DNA of 64,000 bases from Sinorhizobium garamanticum (GCF_029892065.1 NZ_CP120373.1:2487001-2551000), one strand, 5' to 3'; positions 1-8,684 are shown, counted from the first letter of the stretch. Notes: generated by a model not told the origin, from the sequence alone. Made by a program: numbers and translations.

Positions 1-193
1 GCCCTTCGTCGCGGGCTACGGGCTGGTCGATCTGTTTGCGAACTACAAGTTCGAAAACGGCTTCGAACTGACGGGAAGCGTAACGAACCTCTTCGACAAG
101 ACCTACACGCCGGCATCGAGCACGATCGCGGGCAACACGGTCGAAACCGGTCGCGGCCGGACGTTCCTTGTCACCGCGAAGGCCAAATTCTGA
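1..193 (+). CDS. shmR: TonB-dependent outer-membrane receptor, C-terminal end (partial)
   Basis: Only the last 63 codons are in the window, open at the left edge and ending in TGA at 191-193. The translation has alternating beta-strand character, the phrase GSVTNLFDKTYTP and a terminal aromatic residue (KAKF). These are typical of the last strands and BAM recognition signal of TonB-dependent siderophore/haem receptors. Such proteins take up iron complexes across the outer membrane using TonB-ExbBD energy. I recall the haemin receptor shmR lying beside trpE(G) in S. meliloti, which is the only reason for the symbol; the visible part does not define the substrate. Confidence 0.75.
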   Translation, partial: PFVAGYGLVDLFANYKFENGFELTGSVTNLFDKTYTPASSTIAGNTVETGRGRTFLVTAKAKF

Positions 194-286
194 TCAGCAT
201 CAGACGGTCTCCAACCGGGGTGGTCTGAAAGGGCCGCCTCTTTTCGTGGGGACAATGTCAGCAGCGGGCAAACGCTCGTTTTCCCG

Positions 287-316
287 CTTGCGCGCATACG
301 CAAGCCGCGCTAACAC
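287..316 (+). promoter_or_regulatory. Probable trp leader promoter (-35 CTTGCG, -10 TAACAC)
   Basis: CTTGCG at 287-292 and TAACAC at 311-316 are 18 bases apart. A start 8-9 bases after the -10 box falls at about 325, the first base of the leader peptide ATG, so the transcript would be leaderless or nearly so. No ribosome binding site precedes that ATG, which agrees with leaderless translation. Called from sequence only. Confidence 0.55.
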
Positions 317-324
317 TTTCGCCC

Positions 325-369
325 ATGATGAACGAACGCAACATTTCGATCTGGTGGTGGGCTCGCTGA
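325..369 (+). CDS. trpL: trp leader peptide (TrpL), 14 aa
   Basis: The frame reads [14 protein letters not shown] then TGA at 367-369. Three consecutive Trp codons (352-360) sit just before the attenuator hairpins, the classic arrangement for tryptophan-sensing attenuation. In S. meliloti the equivalent peptide (as I recall, [14 protein letters not shown]) shares the ISIWWWAR end, and both the peptide and the terminated RNA have reported functions in trans. Here only the N-terminal residues differ. Ribosome stalling at the Trp codons when charged tRNA-Trp is scarce would favour antitermination into trpE(G). The second ATG at 328 is an alternative start. Confidence 0.85.
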   Translation: [14 protein letters not shown]

Positions 370-405
370 GGCGGCCTTGACCAGTCATGCGTGATTGAGA
401 CATGA

Positions 406-436
406 AGCCGCCCGGAGATTTCGAGGCGGCTTTTTC
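406..436 (+). terminator. trp attenuator terminator hairpin
   Basis: AGCCGCC (406-412) pairs perfectly with GGCGGCT (425-431) across a 12-base loop and is followed directly by a T run. It lies between the leader peptide and the trpE(G) start at 483. Confidence 0.85.
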
Positions 437-482
437 GTATTCTGGCCGCGTGGAAAGACCGGGCTTTTACGGAGCGAGGCGA

Positions 483-2672
483 ATGGCAACGGTAATTCTG
501 GAAGACGGCGCGGAGAGCTACACCACCGAAGGCGGCATAGTCATCACGCGCAGGCGGCGCGATGCTTCCTACACGGACGCGATCTCGTCCTGTGTCGACA
601 AGCTCGACGAGCGGCGCGGCGCGGTCTTCTCCTCCAACTACGAATATCCCGGCCGCTATACACGCTGGGACACCGCCGTCGTCGATCCTCCGCTCGCCAT
701 CTCTTCCTTCGGTCGCTCGATCTGGATCGAAGCCTATAACGGTCGCGGCGAGGTGCTGCTCGCGCTCATCGGCGAGCATCTGAAATCGGTCGCAGACATC
801 ACCATTGATGCGTCGACGGCGCGTCGCCTCGATCTTACCATCAACCAGCCGGACCGCGTGTTTACCGAGGAAGAGCGCTCGAAGATGCCGACGGTTTTCA
901 CGGTTCTCCGCGCCGTGACGAACCTCTTCCATTCGGCCGAAGATGCCAATCTCGGCTTCTATGGCGCCTTCGGCTACGACCTTGCCTTCCAGTTCGACGC
1001 GATCGACCTCAAATTGCAGCGGCCCGATGACCAGCGCGACATGGTCCTCTTCCTGCCCGATGAAATCCTCGTCGTCGACCACTATGCGGCGAAGGCATGG
1101 ATCGACCGCTACGACTTTGCCAAGGATGGCCTTTCGACCGAGGGCCAGGCGGCGGAAATCGCGACCGAGCCGTTCCGCACGGTCGACAGTATTCCGCCGC
1201 ATGGCGATCATCGGCCGGGCGAATATGCGGAACTCGTGGTCAAGGCCAAGGAAAGCTTCCGCCGCGGTGATCTCTTCGAAGTCGTGCCGGGACAGAAGTT
1301 CTACGAGCGCTGCGAGAGCCGCCCTTCGGAGATTTCCAAGCGGCTGAAGGCGATCAACCCTTCTCCCTATTCCTTTTTCATCAACCTCGGAAACCAGGAA
1401 TATCTCGTCGGCGCCTCGCCGGAGATGTTCGTCCGGGTCTCTGGCCGCCGCATCGAGACCTGCCCGATCTCCGGCACGATCAAGCGGGGCGACGACCCGA
1501 TCGCCGACAGCGAACAGATCCTGAAGCTGCTGAATTCGAAGAAGGACGAATCCGAACTCACCATGTGTTCGGACGTTGACCGCAACGACAAGAGCCGCGT
1601 CTGCGTGCCGGGTTCGGTGAAAGTGATCGGCCGACGCCAGATCGAGATGTATTCGCGGCTGATCCACACGGTCGACCATATCGAGGGCCGCTTGCGTGAC
1701 GACATGGACGCCTTCGACGGCTTCCTCAGCCATGCGTGGGCGGTGACGGTCACCGGCGCGCCGAAGCTCTGGGCGATGCGCTTCATCGAAAGCCATGAGA
1801 AGAGTCCGCGCGCATGGTATGGTGGCGCAATCGGCATGGTCGGCTTCAATGGCGACATGAATACCGGCCTGACCTTGCGCACCATCCGCATCAAGGACGG
1901 GATCGCCGAGGTGAGAGCGGGCGCCACGCTGCTCTACGATTCCAATCCGGAAGAAGAAGAAGCCGAAACCGAACTGAAGGCATCCGCTATGATTGCAGCC
2001 ATCCGCGACGCCAAATCCGCCAACAGCGCCAAGGTCGGGCGTGACGTTGCGCCGGTCGGCGCGGGCGTCAATATTCTGCTCGTCGACCACGAGGACAGCT
2101 TCGTCCATACACTGGCGAACTATTTCCGGCAGACGGGCGCGACCGTCACCACCGTTCGCACGCCGGTTGCCGACGAGATCTTCGACCGCGTCAAGCCGGA
2201 CCTCGTCGTGCTCTCCCCTGGACCGGGCACCCCGAAGGACTTCGACTGCAAGGCGACGATCAAGAAGGCGCGGGCGCGCGAGCTGCCGATCTTCGGCGTC
2301 TGCCTCGGCCTGCAGGCGCTGGCCGAAGCCTATGGCGGCGACCTCAGGCAACTGGCGATTCCCATGCACGGCAAGCCGTCGCGCATCCGCGTGCTGGAAC
2401 CCGGCATCGTCTTCTCCGGCCTCGGCAGGGAGGTGACGGTCGGACGCTACCATTCGATCTTTGCCGATCCTTCCAGCCTGCCGCGCGAGTTCATGATCAC
2501 GGCAGAGAGCGAGGACGGCACGATCATGGGCATCGAACACATGAAAGAGCCGGTGGCGGCAGTGCAGTTCCATCCGGAATCGATCATGACGCTCGGCGGC
2601 GACGCCGGCATACGAATGATCGAGAACGTGGTTGCGCATCTCGCCAAGCGGGCCAAGACCAAAGCCGCCTGA
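483..2672 (+). CDS. trpE(G): Anthranilate synthase, fused component I/II TrpE(G)
   Basis: A 729-residue fusion that converts chorismate and glutamine to anthranilate, the first step of tryptophan synthesis. Residues 1-510 are the chorismate-binding TrpE part (visible [10 protein letters not shown] and CSDVDRND motifs). From about 520 comes a class I glutamine amidotransferase, with catalytic Cys607 in GVCLGLQ and the His697/Glu699 pair in FHPES. The fused form is characteristic of rhizobia. I chose ATG 483 because GGAGCGAGG lies just upstream; the frame also opens at 402, but that start lies inside the attenuator hairpin. It is controlled by the upstream leader, and a strong terminator follows at 2757-2788. 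Confidence 0.97.
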   Translation: MATVILEDGAESYTTEGGIVITRRRRDASYTDAISSCVDKLDERRGAVFSSNYEYPGRYTRWDTAVVDPPLAISSFGRSIWIEAYNGRGEVLLALIGEHLKSVADITIDASTARRLDLTINQPDRVFTEEERSKMPTVFTVLRAVTNLFHSAEDANLGFYGAFGYDLAFQFDAIDLKLQRPDDQRDMVLFLPDEILVVDHYAAKAWIDRYDFAKDGLSTEGQAAEIATEPFRTVDSIPPHGDHRPGEYAELVVKAKESFRRGDLFEVVPGQKFYERCESRPSEISKRLKAINPSPYSFFINLGNQEYLVGASPEMFVRVSGRRIETCPISGTIKRGDDPIADSEQILKLLNSKKDESELTMCSDVDRNDKSRVCVPGSVKVIGRRQIEMYSRLIHTVDHIEGRLRDDMDAFDGFLSHAWAVTVTGAPKLWAMRFIESHEKSPRAWYGGAIGMVGFNGDMNTGLTLRTIRIKDGIAEVRAGATLLYDSNPEEEEAETELKASAMIAAIRDAKSANSAKVGRDVAPVGAGVNILLVDHEDSFVHTLANYFRQTGATVTTVRTPVADEIFDRVKPDLVVLSPGPGTPKDFDCKATIKKARARELPIFGVCLGLQALAEAYGGDLRQLAIPMHGKPSRIRVLEPGIVFSGLGREVTVGRYHSIFADPSSLPREFMITAESEDGTIMGIEHMKEPVAAVQFHPESIMTLGGDAGIRMIENVVAHLAKRAKTKAA

Positions 2673-2756
2673 CGCCTTTGAATCGGCGTCGGCGTTAGCC
2701 AGCACGACACGGCCCTTTGACAAGAGGGTCATTATTGCCCATATGGTCTTTGGAAC

Positions 2757-2788
2757 CCGCCTGCGCGAAAATTCGCGCGGGCGGTTTT
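2757..2788 (+). terminator. Rho-independent terminator after trpE(G)
   Basis: A 13-bp stem (2757-2769 with 2772-2784, one G-U pair, two-base loop) is followed by TTTT. It lies about 85 bases after the trpE(G) stop and before the next gene's ribosome binding site. Confidence 0.8.
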
Positions 2789-2842
2789 GCGTTTGAATGG
2801 GCTTGCATTTGCAACTCGTTTGCATCTGCGCGAGGAATGAAG

Positions 2843-3754
2843 ATGACCGCACCCGATAATCGAAGCGTCCTCAGGCTGGCCTTCTGGGGCATACCGCTTT
2901 CCGTCGGCGTCATGGGCCTGAAGATGCTCGCCTGGTGGGTGACCGGTTCGGTTGCGCTGCTTTCCGACGGGCTGGAATCCATCGTGAACGTGATTGCCGC
3001 AGTGATCGCTTATGTGGTGATTGGCTATGCCGCGAAACCGGCGGATGCGACCCACCCGTTCGGACATCACAAGGCGGAGTATTTTTCCGCGGTCATCGAA
3101 GGCGTGTTGATTGTCGTGGCGGCGCTTCTAATCCTATGGCAGGCCGTGCCCGAGATGATGGCGCCAGAGCTCTTGAGCGCACCGGCGCTCGGTCTTGCGA
3201 TCAACTTCGCCGCCAGCGTCATCAATGCGATCTGGGCCTATCTGCTGATCCGCGCCGGCACCCGTCATCGCTCACCGGCGCTGAGCGCCGACGGACATCA
3301 TATTCTCTCCGACGTCGTGACATCAGCAGGCGTGCTCGCCGGCCTTCTTCTTGCCATTGCCACCGGTTACGCCATCCTCGATCCGCTGCTGGCAGTGATC
3401 GTCGCCGGCAACATCCTGCTCCAGGGCTGGAAGGTTATCTTTCGTTCGGTCGACGGGCTGATGGACAAGGCCGTGCCGGCGGAAGAGGAAGAGGCGATCA
3501 AGCAGGCAATCGCGGCAAATGCCGGCGGCTCTCTCGGCGTTCACGATCTGAAGACACGGCAGGCCGGTCCGGCGATCTTCGTGGATTTCCACATGGTCGT
3601 GCCCGAAGCGATGCCCGTCGGCGACGCCCATGACATTTGTGACCGGGTCGAGGACGCGATTCGCGTCGTTCATCCTGGCGCGAGAATTGCCATTCATGTC
3701 GAGCCGGAAGGCGAGAAGGCGCACGGTGTGCGCGTGAAGACCAGAGCGGGATGA
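2843..3754 (+). CDS. Cation diffusion facilitator (CDF) family metal transporter
   Basis: About 303 residues. The N-terminal half has membrane segments with the CDF zinc-site pattern: SDGLESIVN in TM2 and HPFGHHKAEYFSAV in the TM2-3 loop. Later comes SADGHHILSDVVTSAGV (TM5), the second HD/D pair. The C-terminal part (from about residue 205) is the cytoplasmic CDF dimerisation domain with scattered His. The family exports Zn, Fe, Mn or Co by proton antiport; the metal is not decidable here. The start at 2843 has GAGGA six bases upstream. An in-frame upstream extension would run through the trpE(G) terminator and is unlikely. Confidence 0.9.
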   Translation: MTAPDNRSVLRLAFWGIPLSVGVMGLKMLAWWVTGSVALLSDGLESIVNVIAAVIAYVVIGYAAKPADATHPFGHHKAEYFSAVIEGVLIVVAALLILWQAVPEMMAPELLSAPALGLAINFAASVINAIWAYLLIRAGTRHRSPALSADGHHILSDVVTSAGVLAGLLLAIATGYAILDPLLAVIVAGNILLQGWKVIFRSVDGLMDKAVPAEEEEAIKQAIAANAGGSLGVHDLKTRQAGPAIFVDFHMVVPEAMPVGDAHDICDRVEDAIRVVHPGARIAIHVEPEGEKAHGVRVKTRAG

Positions 3755-3794
3755 GGAAAAGTGTATGCGGTTTTCCGCCCGCATCCCGCTCTTA
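3747..3794. repeat. Palindromic repeat, GAGCGGGATG family, copy 1
   Basis: AGAGCGGGATG and GCATCCCGCTCT form inverted arms around an AT-rich centre. The reverse complement closely matches 15475-15523, so this is a dispersed element. It overlaps the last bases and stop of the CDF gene. Confidence 0.7.
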
Positions 3795-3806
3795 CTATTT
3801 AGCATC

Positions 3807-3852
3807 GATCACGGCCAGGATTTGGGTCGTACCGACCCAAATCCTCGTGATC
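3807..3852. repeat. Long near-perfect hairpin upstream of queF
   Basis: A perfect 13-bp inverted repeat (3817-3829 with 3833-3845, loop TAC) is nested inside a second 7-bp pair, GATCACG / CGTGATC (3807-3813, 3846-3852). There is no T run on either side, so it may be a repeat element or processing site rather than a simple terminator. It lies 18 bases before the queF start. Confidence 0.7.
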
Positions 3853-3870
3853 TAGTGGAGCAGTAAGGAA

Positions 3871-4335
3871 ATGACGAAAACGGACGTATCGGGACTTTCA
3901 CAACTAGGCGCAAAGGTCGACCTGCCGCAGAGCCCGGATGAGGCGGTGCTGGAAAGGGTGCCAAGCGGTCATGCTGGCACGGACTTCGTCGTCCGCTTCA
4001 CGGCACCGGAATTCACCTCGCTTTGTCCGATGACCGGACAACCGGATTTCGCGCATATCGTCATCGACTATGTGCCGGATGGCTGGCTCGTGGAGTCGAA
4101 GTCGCTCAAGCTCTTCCTGCATTCCTTCCGCAATCACGGCGCTTTCCATGAGGATTGCACCATGGAGATCGGCAAGCGGCTGGTATCGCTGCTTTCGCCG
4201 AAATGGCTGAGGATCGGTGCCTACTGGTATCCGCGCGGCGGCATTCCGATCGACGTCTTCTGGCAGACCGGCGCGCCGCCGGAGGGCGTCTGGCTGCCGG
4301 ACCAAGGTGTGCCGACCTATCGCGGTCGCGGGTGA
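3871..4335 (+). CDS. queF: NADPH-dependent 7-cyano-7-deazaguanine reductase QueF
   Basis: 154 residues, the size of the short (unimodular) QueF. It reduces preQ0 to preQ1 in queuosine synthesis, which modifies the anticodon of GUN tRNAs. The family signature is visible: [11 protein letters not shown] carries the catalytic Cys that forms the thioimide. [16 protein letters not shown] is the NADPH-binding QueF motif, and FHED follows. The start has TAAGGA just upstream. No other queuosine gene is adjacent, and no preQ1 riboswitch is evident in the 116-base leader. Confidence 0.96.
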   Translation: MTKTDVSGLSQLGAKVDLPQSPDEAVLERVPSGHAGTDFVVRFTAPEFTSLCPMTGQPDFAHIVIDYVPDGWLVESKSLKLFLHSFRNHGAFHEDCTMEIGKRLVSLLSPKWLRIGAYWYPRGGIPIDVFWQTGAPPEGVWLPDQGVPTYRGRG

Positions 4336-4367
4336 CTGGCGCATTTCGCGCCGTTTGAGGGTCGAGA

Positions 4368-4844
4368 TCAAAGAGGCTTGGAGAGGCCAATCTTCTCCAG
4401 ATTGTTCTCAAGGATCGGGTCGAACAGAACCTCCCGCCAAAGCTGGCGGTATCCGAGATGCTGATAAAGGCGAAGGGCTCGCTCGTTCATGGCGGCCACG
4501 TGAATGTGCGCCTCGGCGTATCCTCGAGCGGCGATCTCTGCCTCGAGCGCTCCTATCAGTGCGGATCCGGCGCCGCGCCCTTCGAAGGTCGGCGCAATCC
4601 AGATATCGCTGATGGTATCGTCTTCACGCTCGCTGGCGCCGAGACCCGCCGGTTCGCTATCGATCTCGGCCACCAGCACGCGCGAACCGAGTTCCCGCAG
4701 GAATGGCAGGAAGGGATTGCTTGCCGCGATCTTGGCGGCCACTTGCGCGGACACGAGTGGCTTTATTCCCTTCAGCCATGCTGAGAGGCCGATGTCGGCA
4801 AGCGCATCGATCTCCTCCAGCAGCGCAGGGCGAATCACCAGCAT
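4368..4844 (-). CDS. GNAT family N-acetyltransferase
   Basis: 158 residues with one GNAT fold. The acetyl-CoA pyrophosphate loop motif is EGRGAGSALI (about residues 88-97), preceded by the beta-4 strand ISDIWIAP. NERALRLYQHLGY near residue 119 is the usual C-terminal motif B. The substrate cannot be inferred. It runs convergent to queF and shares a direction with the following HupE gene. Confidence 0.88.
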   Translation of the reverse strand: MLVIRPALLEEIDALADIGLSAWLKGIKPLVSAQVAAKIAASNPFLPFLRELGSRVLVAEIDSEPAGLGASEREDDTISDIWIAPTFEGRGAGSALIGALEAEIAARGYAEAHIHVAAMNERALRLYQHLGYRQLWREVLFDPILENNLEKIGLSKPL

Positions 4845-4901
4845 TCAGCCGTCTCTCCCGACAGGCCGATGCGCTGCCCCAGCCCCTTCACTCTTCATGC
4901 A

Positions 4902-5480
4902 TCATCCCAGCATCAAGACCGCGCCCGCTGCGGCTGTGAAGCCGCCGAGGAGGCGGGCGAGAGCTTTGTTGCCGGAAAGCTTGCCGAGCAGGATGCCGAG
5001 GCCGATGCCGGCTGCGTGCAGGAGCGCGGTTGCCACCATGAAGCCCGCAGCGAAGGGGGCGATTTCGGCTGCGCCTATCTCGCCGCCATGGGCATGGCCA
5101 TGGAACAGGGCGAGGACGCCGACGACGGCTGCGGCCTTCGCGGCATCGAGCCGCACCGCCGTCGCCACGATAAGGCCGAAGGCGACGACCGAGGCGAGGA
5201 TCACCGGTTCGACGAGGGGCAGGGGTGTGCCGGTCACGGCGAACGCGAAGCCGAGCGCCATGGTGGCGACGAAGCCGGCCGGTATCGTCCAAAGCGCCCG
5301 TCCGTCGATCTGCGCGGCCCAAAGCCCGACAGCCACCATCGCAAGGACATGGTCGGCGCCGAAAAATGGATGGGAAAGGCCCGCCATCAGCGAGCCGTGC
5401 TCGGCGGGATTGAGATGGGCAAAGGCTGGCGCAGCGGAGGTGCTGACTGCCGCGGCGGCGATTAGGATATGTCTCTTCAT
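4902..5480 (-). CDS. HupE/UreJ family nickel/cobalt permease-like protein
   Basis: About 192 residues with an N-terminal signal peptide (cleavage likely after APAFA) and six or so membrane segments. HPFFGADHVLAMVAVGLWA is the HupE/UreJ signature, and HGHAHGG is a His-rich loop. The family is thought to take up Ni or Co for hydrogenase, urease or B12 enzymes. The start at 5480 puts GGGGA six bases upstream; the frame stays open further upstream but that stretch is Arg-rich and lacks family similarity. I looked for a cobalamin riboswitch in the leader and found no convincing B12 box. Confidence 0.85.
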   Translation of the reverse strand: MKRHILIAAAAVSTSAAPAFAHLNPAEHGSLMAGLSHPFFGADHVLAMVAVGLWAAQIDGRALWTIPAGFVATMALGFAFAVTGTPLPLVEPVILASVVAFGLIVATAVRLDAAKAAAVVGVLALFHGHAHGGEIGAAEIAPFAAGFMVATALLHAAGIGLGILLGKLSGNKALARLLGGFTAAAGAVLMLG

Positions 5481-5795
5481 TCTGGTCCCCACTGATCGGC
5501 GGGCCCGGGAGGCAGCCCGCCTTATCCGGATCACGGCTCGGGTCACTCCGGCCTGGTGATCGATTCTTGCGGTCAAAGCGGTGCCAAGCTCCTGCGTTCT
5601 CGCCCGCTTCGATGACCCGCTGATCTTATTGGGCTTTGTCGGCCTGTCCATACGGCATTTGACGGCCCTCGCATTTACCATGGCGGCAGCGTTGGCCATT
5701 TGAGCCGGTCTTCGCCCGTGCGTTTGCATTGTTTTCGCCGTCGAGTCGCATTATCTGACTTTGAAGACATTTCATGAGGAGTCCGGAGGATGCGG
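5481..5795. other. Intergenic region between divergent hupE-like and clpP-like genes
   Basis: About 315 bases without a supported gene. It contains a GC hairpin near 5497-5521 (GGCGGGC / GCCCGCC arms) within the hupE-side leader. The promoters of both divergent genes should lie here; I cannot define them. Confidence 0.4.
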
Positions 5796-6380
5796 ATGAA
5801 CGACGACGAACAGGAAGAGAAAAAGACCGAATTGCCGCTCGGCAAGGAAACGGAGGCGAACCTTTTCAAGTCGCGTTCGATTTTCATCTACGGGACGATC
5901 ACCCAGGAACTGGCGCAGAAGGTTTGCTCGCAGCTCGTGGCGCTCGCTTCCGCCAGTGATGACGATATCCGCATTTTCGTCAATTCTCCCGGCGGCCACG
6001 TCGAGTCCGGCGACAGCATTCACGACATGATCAAGTTCGTGAAGCCGAATGTTTGGACGATCGGCACCGGCTGGGTCGCCTCGGCGGGTGCTCTGATCTA
6101 TGTCGGTCCGCCCAAGGAACGGCGTCTTTGCCTGCCGAACACGCGCTTCCTGCTGCACCAACCGTCCGGCGGTACACGCGGCATGGCCTCCGATATCGAG
6201 ATCCAGGCACGCGAAATCCTCAAGATGAACGAGCGCCTGAACAAAATCTTCTCCGAGGCAACCGGCCAGCCGGTCGAGAAGATCGCCAAGGACACCGACC
6301 GCGACTACTGGCTCGGTGCGGAAGAAGCGAAGGCCTACGGGCTCGTTTCGCGGATCATCACGTCGATCGCGGACATTTGA
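5796..6380 (+). CDS. clpP: ClpP-family serine peptidase (paralogue)
   Basis: 194 residues, the usual ClpP length. The catalytic triad is intact: Ser96 in GWVASAGAL, His121 in FLLHQPSGG and Asp166 in KDTDRD. The [13 protein letters not shown] oxyanion region is present. The serine motif reads VASAG rather than the housekeeping AASMG. Together with the lack of a neighbouring clpX, this suggests one of the additional rhizobial ClpP proteins rather than the main ClpXP subunit. The ATG at 5796 has GGAGG correctly spaced; the ATG at 5790 abuts the ribosome binding site. Confidence 0.92.
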   Translation: MNDDEQEEKKTELPLGKETEANLFKSRSIFIYGTITQELAQKVCSQLVALASASDDDIRIFVNSPGGHVESGDSIHDMIKFVKPNVWTIGTGWVASAGALIYVGPPKERRLCLPNTRFLLHQPSGGTRGMASDIEIQAREILKMNERLNKIFSEATGQPVEKIAKDTDRDYWLGAEEAKAYGLVSRIITSIADI

Positions 6381-6405
6381 TATCGGCGGATTCGATCGGA
6401 ATCCG

Positions 6406-6523
6406 CCCCTCATCCGCCTGCCACACCTTCTCCCTTCATGCGGGGAGAAGGTGACTCTCGGCAATGCTTCGATCCCAAAATCCCCTCTCTCCGCATGCAA
6501 GGAGAAGGTTTAGGGTGAGGGGC
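6406..6523. repeat. CTC-rich palindromic repeat family, copy 1 (double)
   Basis: Two tandem hairpin units of the form CCTTCTCCC...GGGGAGAAGG and CCCTCTCTCC...GGAGAAGG, ending in TTTAGGGTGAGGGGC. The same text recurs near 30889-30960 and 37699-37808. It lies in the intergenic space after the clpP-like gene. Confidence 0.75.
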
Positions 6524-6565
6524 ATTCGAGGTAGGAGCAACGTTTGTGCCTCGCGCATCGGCTCC

Positions 6566-6595
6566 CTTGCCCCGCCGCCACAAGCCGTGTATAGG
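6566..6595 (+). promoter_or_regulatory. Possible leuA leader promoter
   Basis: CTTGCC at 6566-6571 and TATAGG at 6590-6595 are 18 bases apart, the same layout as the trp promoter. The start would be about 6602-6604, just at the ATG of the candidate leader peptide. Suggestive only. Confidence 0.35.
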
Positions 6596-6603
6596 CTTTC
6601 CCC

Positions 6604-6729
6604 ATGACTGGCGCGAACGTATATAAGATCGCAGCGATCTTCTCCGGACACGATGACAATCGTGCGCCGTCCCGCGCCCTCGCATCGCTTCTTCTTCTCG
6701 GCCTTATTCGCGGTTGCCGGGTTCGCTGA
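6604..6729 (+). CDS. Candidate leucine leader peptide upstream of leuA, 41 aa
   Basis: This frame begins with ATG at the predicted transcription start and has no ribosome binding site, as in trpL. Codons 26-34 read L-A-S-L-L-L-L-G-L, six Leu within nine codons, and the stop at 6727 lies inside a hairpin (GCCGGG 6716-6721 with CCCGGC 6736-6741). That is what leucine attenuation would need. Against it, I find no downstream hairpin with a T run, and an overlapping frame (6652-6789) is also open. Treat as a hypothesis. Confidence 0.3.
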   Translation: MTGANVYKIAAIFSGHDDNRAPSRALASLLLLGLIRGCRVR

Positions 6730-6891
6730 GGAGCGCCCGGCGGCCGAAAAGCCTAGCCGGCAGATGCTCCTCGAATCCCAAGAGAGCTGAAACAAAAAGG
6801 CGCGGCCCCGCGGCGTTAGCGATCGCAATGATTTCGATGATCGGCTATTGCAGGCGGCAAGCCACGCCCCAGTGACGAAGAGAAGCTGCAC

Positions 6892-8601
6892 ATGATTCTG
6901 AAATCGCATTCCATCAAGACCGGCATGCCCGAGGCGGCGGTGAAATATCAGCCTTACCCGCAGATCGCGCTGACGGAGCGGACGTGGCCATCCAAGACCA
7001 TCACGCAAGCGCCGATCTGGTGCTCGGTGGATCTGCGCGACGGCAATCAGGCGCTGGTCGATCCGATGGGGCACGACCGCAAGGCGCGCATGTTCCATTT
7101 GCTGCTCGACATGGGTTTCAAGGAAATCGAGATTGGCTTCCCGTCCGCCTCGCAGACCGATTTCGACTTCGCACGCTGGTGCGTGGAGGAGGGCAATGTC
7201 CCCGCCGACGTGTCGTTGCAGGTGCTTGTGCAATGCCGGCCGGAATTGATCGCCCGCACGTTCGAGGCACTCCGTGGTGCGCACCAGCCGATCGTACATT
7301 TCTATAACTCAACCAGTGAGTTGCAGCGCCGCGTGGTGTTCGGCAAGGACGTCGCCGGCATCAAACAGATCGCGACCGATGCCGCCAAGATGATCACCGA
7401 CATGGCCGCGAAGGCCGGCGGCGGCTATCGCTTCGAATATTCGCCGGAAAGCTTCACGGGCACCGAGCTCGAAGTGGCGCTGGAGATCTGCAACGCGGTC
7501 ACCGAAGTCGTCAGGCCGACGCCGGACAACAAGCTGATCATCAATCTGCCCTCGACCGTCGAGATGGCGACACCGAACATCTATGCCGACCAGATCGAGT
7601 GGATGTGCCGAAATCTCGACAACCGCGAGAACCTGATCATCTCGCTGCATCCGCACAACGATCGCGGCACCGGCATTGCTGCCACCGAACTGGGTCTGAT
7701 GGCTGGCGCTGACCGCGTCGAGGGGACACTCTTCGGCAATGGCGAACGCACTGGCAACGTCGATGTGGTGACGCTGGCTTTGAACATGTTCACGCAAGGG
7801 GTCGACCCCAAGCTCGACTGCTCGGACATCGAGCGGATCAAGGAAGTCTACGAATATTCAAACCAGATGGTCATTCCCGAGCGCCACCCTTACGTCGGCG
7901 AACTCGTCTACACGGCTTTCTCCGGGTCGCATCAGGACGCGATCAACAAGGGGATGAAGGCGATCAAGCAGGCCAACAAGCCGCTCTGGGAAGTGCCCTA
8001 TCTGCCGATCGACCCGCGTGACGTCGGCCGCAGCTACGAGGCGATCATCCGCATCAATTCCCAGTCCGGCAAGGGCGGCATCGCCTATATCCTGCAGGAA
8101 GACTACGGCATCAACCTGCCGCGCAACCTGCAGGTCGAGTTCCGCGAGGACATCCAGCGCATCACCGACGAAGAGGGCAAGGAACTGCCGTCGAAGCGCA
8201 TCCATGCCCGTTTCCTCGAGCGCTATGTGGAGCAGCCCAACGCGCGGCTGAAATTCGTCGACCACCACACCTATCCGGTCGGTGAGCACAAGGGCCTGCG
8301 TGTCGTTGCCGCCGAAATCACCGACAGGGGTGAGACCAAGCGGATCGAGGGCAAGGGCACGGGCCCGATCGACGGCTTCATCAATGCGCTGTCGATCTAT
8401 CTCGGCATCGAGCTTTCGGTGGCCGACTATTCGGAACACTCGCTGCAGCATGGTTCGAATGCCGCGGCCATTGCCTATGTCGAGGTCGAATATCCCGGCG
8501 GCAAGCTGTTCGGCGTTGGAATCAACACCAATATCGTCGCTGCCTCGCTGGAAGCGATTGTCTCGGCGGCCAACCGGGTGCCGGAGATGAAGGCGGTATA
8601 A
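6892..8601 (+). CDS. leuA: 2-isopropylmalate synthase LeuA
   Basis: 569 residues, the long form. It condenses acetyl-CoA with 2-oxoisovalerate, the first committed step of leucine synthesis. The N-terminal TIM barrel shows the metal-binding DLRDGNQAL motif and HPHNDRGTGIA. GNGERTGNVD closes the active site. The C-terminal part (about 430-569) is the LeuA regulatory domain that binds leucine for feedback inhibition. GAAGAGAAG precedes ATG 6892, and MPEAAVKY at codon 12 is an alternative start. A terminator follows at 8629-8665. A possible leader peptide lies upstream. Confidence 0.96.
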   Translation: MILKSHSIKTGMPEAAVKYQPYPQIALTERTWPSKTITQAPIWCSVDLRDGNQALVDPMGHDRKARMFHLLLDMGFKEIEIGFPSASQTDFDFARWCVEEGNVPADVSLQVLVQCRPELIARTFEALRGAHQPIVHFYNSTSELQRRVVFGKDVAGIKQIATDAAKMITDMAAKAGGGYRFEYSPESFTGTELEVALEICNAVTEVVRPTPDNKLIINLPSTVEMATPNIYADQIEWMCRNLDNRENLIISLHPHNDRGTGIAATELGLMAGADRVEGTLFGNGERTGNVDVVTLALNMFTQGVDPKLDCSDIERIKEVYEYSNQMVIPERHPYVGELVYTAFSGSHQDAINKGMKAIKQANKPLWEVPYLPIDPRDVGRSYEAIIRINSQSGKGGIAYILQEDYGINLPRNLQVEFREDIQRITDEEGKELPSKRIHARFLERYVEQPNARLKFVDHHTYPVGEHKGLRVVAAEITDRGETKRIEGKGTGPIDGFINALSIYLGIELSVADYSEHSLQHGSNAAAIAYVEVEYPGGKLFGVGINTNIVAASLEAIVSAANRVPEMKAV

Positions 8602-8628
8602 GGACCGCCAACATCAGCCTATGCAGAA

Positions 8629-8665
8629 AAGCCGCGCCGGTTCTTCGGACCGTGCGGCTTTTTCA
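8629..8665 (+). terminator. Rho-independent terminator after leuA
   Basis: AAGCCGC (8629-8635) pairs with GCGGCTT (8654-8660), with partial inner pairing, and is followed by TTTTTC. It sits about 30 bases after the leuA stop, in the gap before the convergent anti-sigma gene. Confidence 0.8.
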
Positions 8666-8684
8666 TTTTGCCAACCACCGCTAA

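Larger units (their letters stand above)
325..436 (+). ncRNA. trp attenuator RNA (rnTrpL-like)
   Basis: The leader has two identical segments, GAGGCGGC at 368-375 and at 423-430. Both can pair with the single segment GCCGCC at 407-412. Pairing 3:4 (406-412 with 425-431, followed by a run of five T) makes the terminator. Pairing 2:3 makes the antiterminator. The terminated transcript would be about 110 nt. In S. meliloti that product accumulates as the sRNA rnTrpL; that it does so here is inference. Confidence 0.8.

Noticed and set aside
258..2852. Long open frame (864 codons) antisense to trpE(G)
   Set aside because: High-GC shadow frame. It lacks family motifs, is Arg/Asp/His-rich, and overlaps a certain gene and its attenuator.
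5481..5700. Possible cobalamin riboswitch upstream of the HupE-like gene
   Set aside because: Sought because HupE-type permeases can be B12-controlled. No convincing B12 box or flanking stems could be recognised.
6652..6789. Overlapping frame with a Phe-Phe-Phe run before leuA as a Phe leader peptide
   Set aside because: Irrelevant amino acid for leuA and no ribosome binding site; the other frame is rich in Leu.
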